64,000 nt of DNA from contig JAGNKX010000003.1 of assembly GCA_017999915.1 (NCBI GenBank), forward strand, positions 1 to 64,000, given 5' to 3'. Every line of letters begins with the position of its first letter. Position 1 is the first letter of the stretch. Source of the stretch: Spirochaetota bacterium. GTDB lineage: Bacteria > Spirochaetota > UBA4802 > UBA5550. The notes below the pieces were generated by a model that was given only the letters and a program-made list of their open reading frames with translations, was not told the origin of the DNA and searched no databases. Positions 63,031-64,000 of the stretch are shown here, piece by piece. The position numbers and the translations under genes were made by a program.

Positions 63031-63048
63031 TTGTGACGTTTTTGTGAC
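63031..63048. promoter_or_regulatory. Paired TTGTGAC repeats, right end of element B
   Basis: Direct copies of TTGTGAC at 63031-63037 and 63042-63048, period 11 bp, the same sequence and spacing as at 6190-6207 at the other end. Candidate integrase arm-type sites. Confidence 0.55.
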
Positions 63049-63064
63049 GTGCCCCCTCTTTAAA

Positions 63065-63190
63065 GAGCAACAAGATGCAACAAGGAGCAATAATTGTGCT
63101 GATGGTGTAGTCTCTGAAGATGATTTTGTGGTTAATTAATTTTTTCTGTACAGCAATTTGATGCAATACAGAGCAACATGAAGCAATAAG
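63065..63190. repeat. Two arrays of 10-bp phased GCAA repeats
   Basis: GCAA recurs at exactly 10-bp steps three times (63067, 63077, 63087) and then four times (63153, 63163, 63173, 63183), each unit resembling agcaacaNNN. The period is one DNA turn, so bound protein would lie on one face. Position next to attR suggests excisionase or integrase arm sites. It is too short and regular for a CRISPR. Confidence 0.6.
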
Positions 63191-63201
63191 AGAGAGAAAT
63201 G

Positions 63202-63274
63202 TGGGCGCTACTGGACTTGAACCAGTGACCCTCTGCTTGTAAGGCAGATGCTCTTCCAGCTGAGCTAAGCGCCC
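63202..63274 (-). tRNA. tRNA-Val (TAC anticodon), integration target
   Basis: 73 nt that fold into a standard cloverleaf on the minus strand: 7-bp acceptor stem GGGCGCT/AGCGCCC, D arm GCTC-AGCTGGAA-GAGC, anticodon stem TCTGC/GCAGA with loop CTTACAA (anticodon TAC, valine GTA codons), T arm ACTGG-TTCAAGT-CCAGT and discriminator A. CCA is not encoded. It follows the HU-type gene by 5 bp and is probably co-transcribed with it. Its 3' half is duplicated at 6096-6144 and 83-127, so it is the attachment gene for both elements and was restored at each insertion. Confidence 0.97.
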
Positions 63275-63279
63275 TATTA

Positions 63280-63552
63280 TTATTTTGCTGTTTTACCGTT
63301 CAATTTGCTTGCGCGAAAGGCGAGGGTTGTCCGGGCCGGTACTTCAATATCTTTGCCCGCTATGGGTGAAAACACCTTGCGGGCTTTTTTCTCTGACTTG
63401 TAGAATGTGCCGAATCCGCGGATTTCGATCTTATCGCCTTTGAGCGCGCACTCTTTGATCTTTTCAATGAAATTGTCAACGATATAGAGGACTTCCTTTT
63501 TCTTCAAACCGCTCTGCCTGGTAAGGCGGTCCACTATATCGGACTTTGTCAT
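63280..63552 (-). CDS. HU/IHF-family DNA-binding protein
   Basis: 90 residues, with a GGAG box. Classic HU/IHF: MTKSDIVDRLTRQSGLKKKEVLYIVDNF, then GDKIEIRGFGTFYKSEKKARKVF and IAGKDIEVPARTTLAFRASKLN. The R-x-x-R-N-P arm segment is here KVFSPIAGKDIEVPA, slightly unusual. It bends and compacts DNA and could also assist integrase recombination at the neighbouring tRNA. It lies between rpsT and tRNA-Val on one strand. Confidence 0.95.
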   Translation of the reverse strand: MTKSDIVDRLTRQSGLKKKEVLYIVDNFIEKIKECALKGDKIEIRGFGTFYKSEKKARKVFSPIAGKDIEVPARTTLAFRASKLNGKTAK

Positions 63553-63562
63553 GGAGCGGCTC

Positions 63563-63841
63563 CTATGACTGGGCTTTCGCCAACGCGTTCACTCGCTTCG
63601 CTATTCTCGATTTCTTCCGAGCCGCGGTCTTCTTGTGGACGACACCGACTCCGGCCGCCTTGTCTATGGTTGATGCGAACTTGACATACAGGTCCCTGAG
63701 CGCTTCCGGGCTCTGTTTTGCCTCCACCGCTTTCTCGACTTTCTTGGAGGCCGTGCGGATAGAGGATTTGACCTGGGCGTTACGGGCCCGCCGTTTTTCG
63801 TTCTGCTTGTTACGTTTTTCCTGGGATTTGATGTTTGCCAC
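63563..63841 (-). CDS. rpsT: 30S ribosomal protein S20
   Basis: 92 residues, starting with GTG at 63841. All-helical and strongly basic, with the S20 pattern: MANIKSQEKRNKQNEKRRARNAQ, SSIRTASKKVEKAV, ASTIDKAAGVGVVHKKTAARKKSRIAKRVN. It binds 16S rRNA early in 30S assembly. It is 10 bp upstream of the HU-type gene. It marks the conserved chromosome outside the island. The 159 bp to its right are its leader and contain no other gene. Confidence 0.97.
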   Translation of the reverse strand: MANIKSQEKRNKQNEKRRARNAQVKSSIRTASKKVEKAVEAKQSPEALRDLYVKFASTIDKAAGVGVVHKKTAARKKSRIAKRVNALAKAQS

Positions 63842-64000
63842 TGTTTTTCCCTTACAAATAGTATAGTAAGCCAGCGAATATGGCTGGTTTTCAAAATATA
63901 ATTTCGAAAGGCAAATATGTCGATACCATGGGAAACTGTCAAGAATATTACAGAATTAATTGTTGTGAATCCTTATTTTATTCCCTCCGCACTCCGATGG

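Larger units (their letters stand above)
62732..63201. other. Right end of element B: repeat-rich att arm, no gene
   Basis: 470 bp without a gene. It holds the TTGTGAC pair (63031-63048) and two phased GCAA arrays at 63065-63090 and 63153-63190, directly left of the tRNA-derived att core. The frame 62927-63166 (minus) is A/T-biased, overlaps these repeats and is not credible. The layout is that of an integrase/excisionase-binding arm. Confidence 0.6.

Noticed and set aside
63065-63190. Phased repeats beside the tRNA as a mini-CRISPR
   Set aside because: Units are 10 bp with no spacers of CRISPR length. The spacing is that of one DNA turn.

Overview
The window is bacterial, and almost all of it is mobile or accessory DNA beside one ordinary chromosomal operon. 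The chromosomal anchor is at the right end: rpsT (ribosomal protein S20), an HU/IHF-family gene and an intact tRNA-Val(TAC), all on the minus strand. Lineage is uncertain. The lipoprotein at 15034 (lipobox Cys followed by Lys/Asp/Asn, then a hydrophobic run) and the attC-like sites at 45-51 kb would fit a spirochaete, a phylum with known integrons, but this is weak inference.

Partial copies of the tRNA-Val 3' half lie at 83-127 and 6096-6144 in addition to the intact gene at 63202-63274. They divide the window into two tandem tRNA-targeted elements. Element A (about 83-6144, 6 kb) carries small winged-helix-like proteins, a candidate structured RNA (1709-1850), a membrane protein, a Xer-like recombinase with a perfect dif-like palindrome just upstream of it, and an excisionase-integrase pair. 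Element B (about 6096-63250, 57 kb) has its own integrase and excisionase at the left end. Matching pairs of TTGTGAC repeats with the same 11-bp period lie inside both of its ends, and two 10-bp phased repeat arrays lie next to the tRNA.

Element B, left to right. 7.5-10.2 kb: small AT-rich genes with a putative G2P-like replication protein and a viroplasmin-RNase HI. 10.6-17.3 kb: unknown genes including a divergent paralogous family with duplicated gene tails, a lipoprotein and an XRE regulator. 17.6-29.1 kb: a mostly minus-strand, probably defensive cluster with four or five PD-(D/E)XK-like nucleases (one DUF2779/Cas4-like), two macro-domain-like paralogs, a peptidylarginine/agmatine-deiminase-family enzyme and an RNase J-like metallo-beta-lactamase. 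This is the best candidate for an undescribed system. 29.6-36.8 kb: WYL regulator, SSB, secreted thermonuclease, ADP-ribosylglycohydrolase, TPR protein and a membrane-anchored WYL protein. 37-43.6 kb: addB and addA with a GIY-YIG gene between them. 43.8-51 kb: an integron-like array without an integrase, with attC-like sites separating an ankyrin/HEAT protein, an OLD nuclease, a second PAD-family enzyme and a second GIY-YIG protein. 51-59.1 kb: a four-gene overlapping operon of type III mod and res plus two DUF262 (GmrSD-like) proteins. 59.2-62.7 kb: EcsC-like protein, small membrane protein and a NERD-helicase.

Composition is mosaic. The WYL-ssb-nuclease-ARH-TPR block, addA, addB and the NERD-helicase look GC-richer and resemble the rpsT flank, whereas the replication, PAD, macro, RM and cassette genes are clearly AT-rich. 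Element B therefore looks like an integrative island that accumulated defence modules from several sources. No CRISPR array, intact transposon or rRNA was seen.
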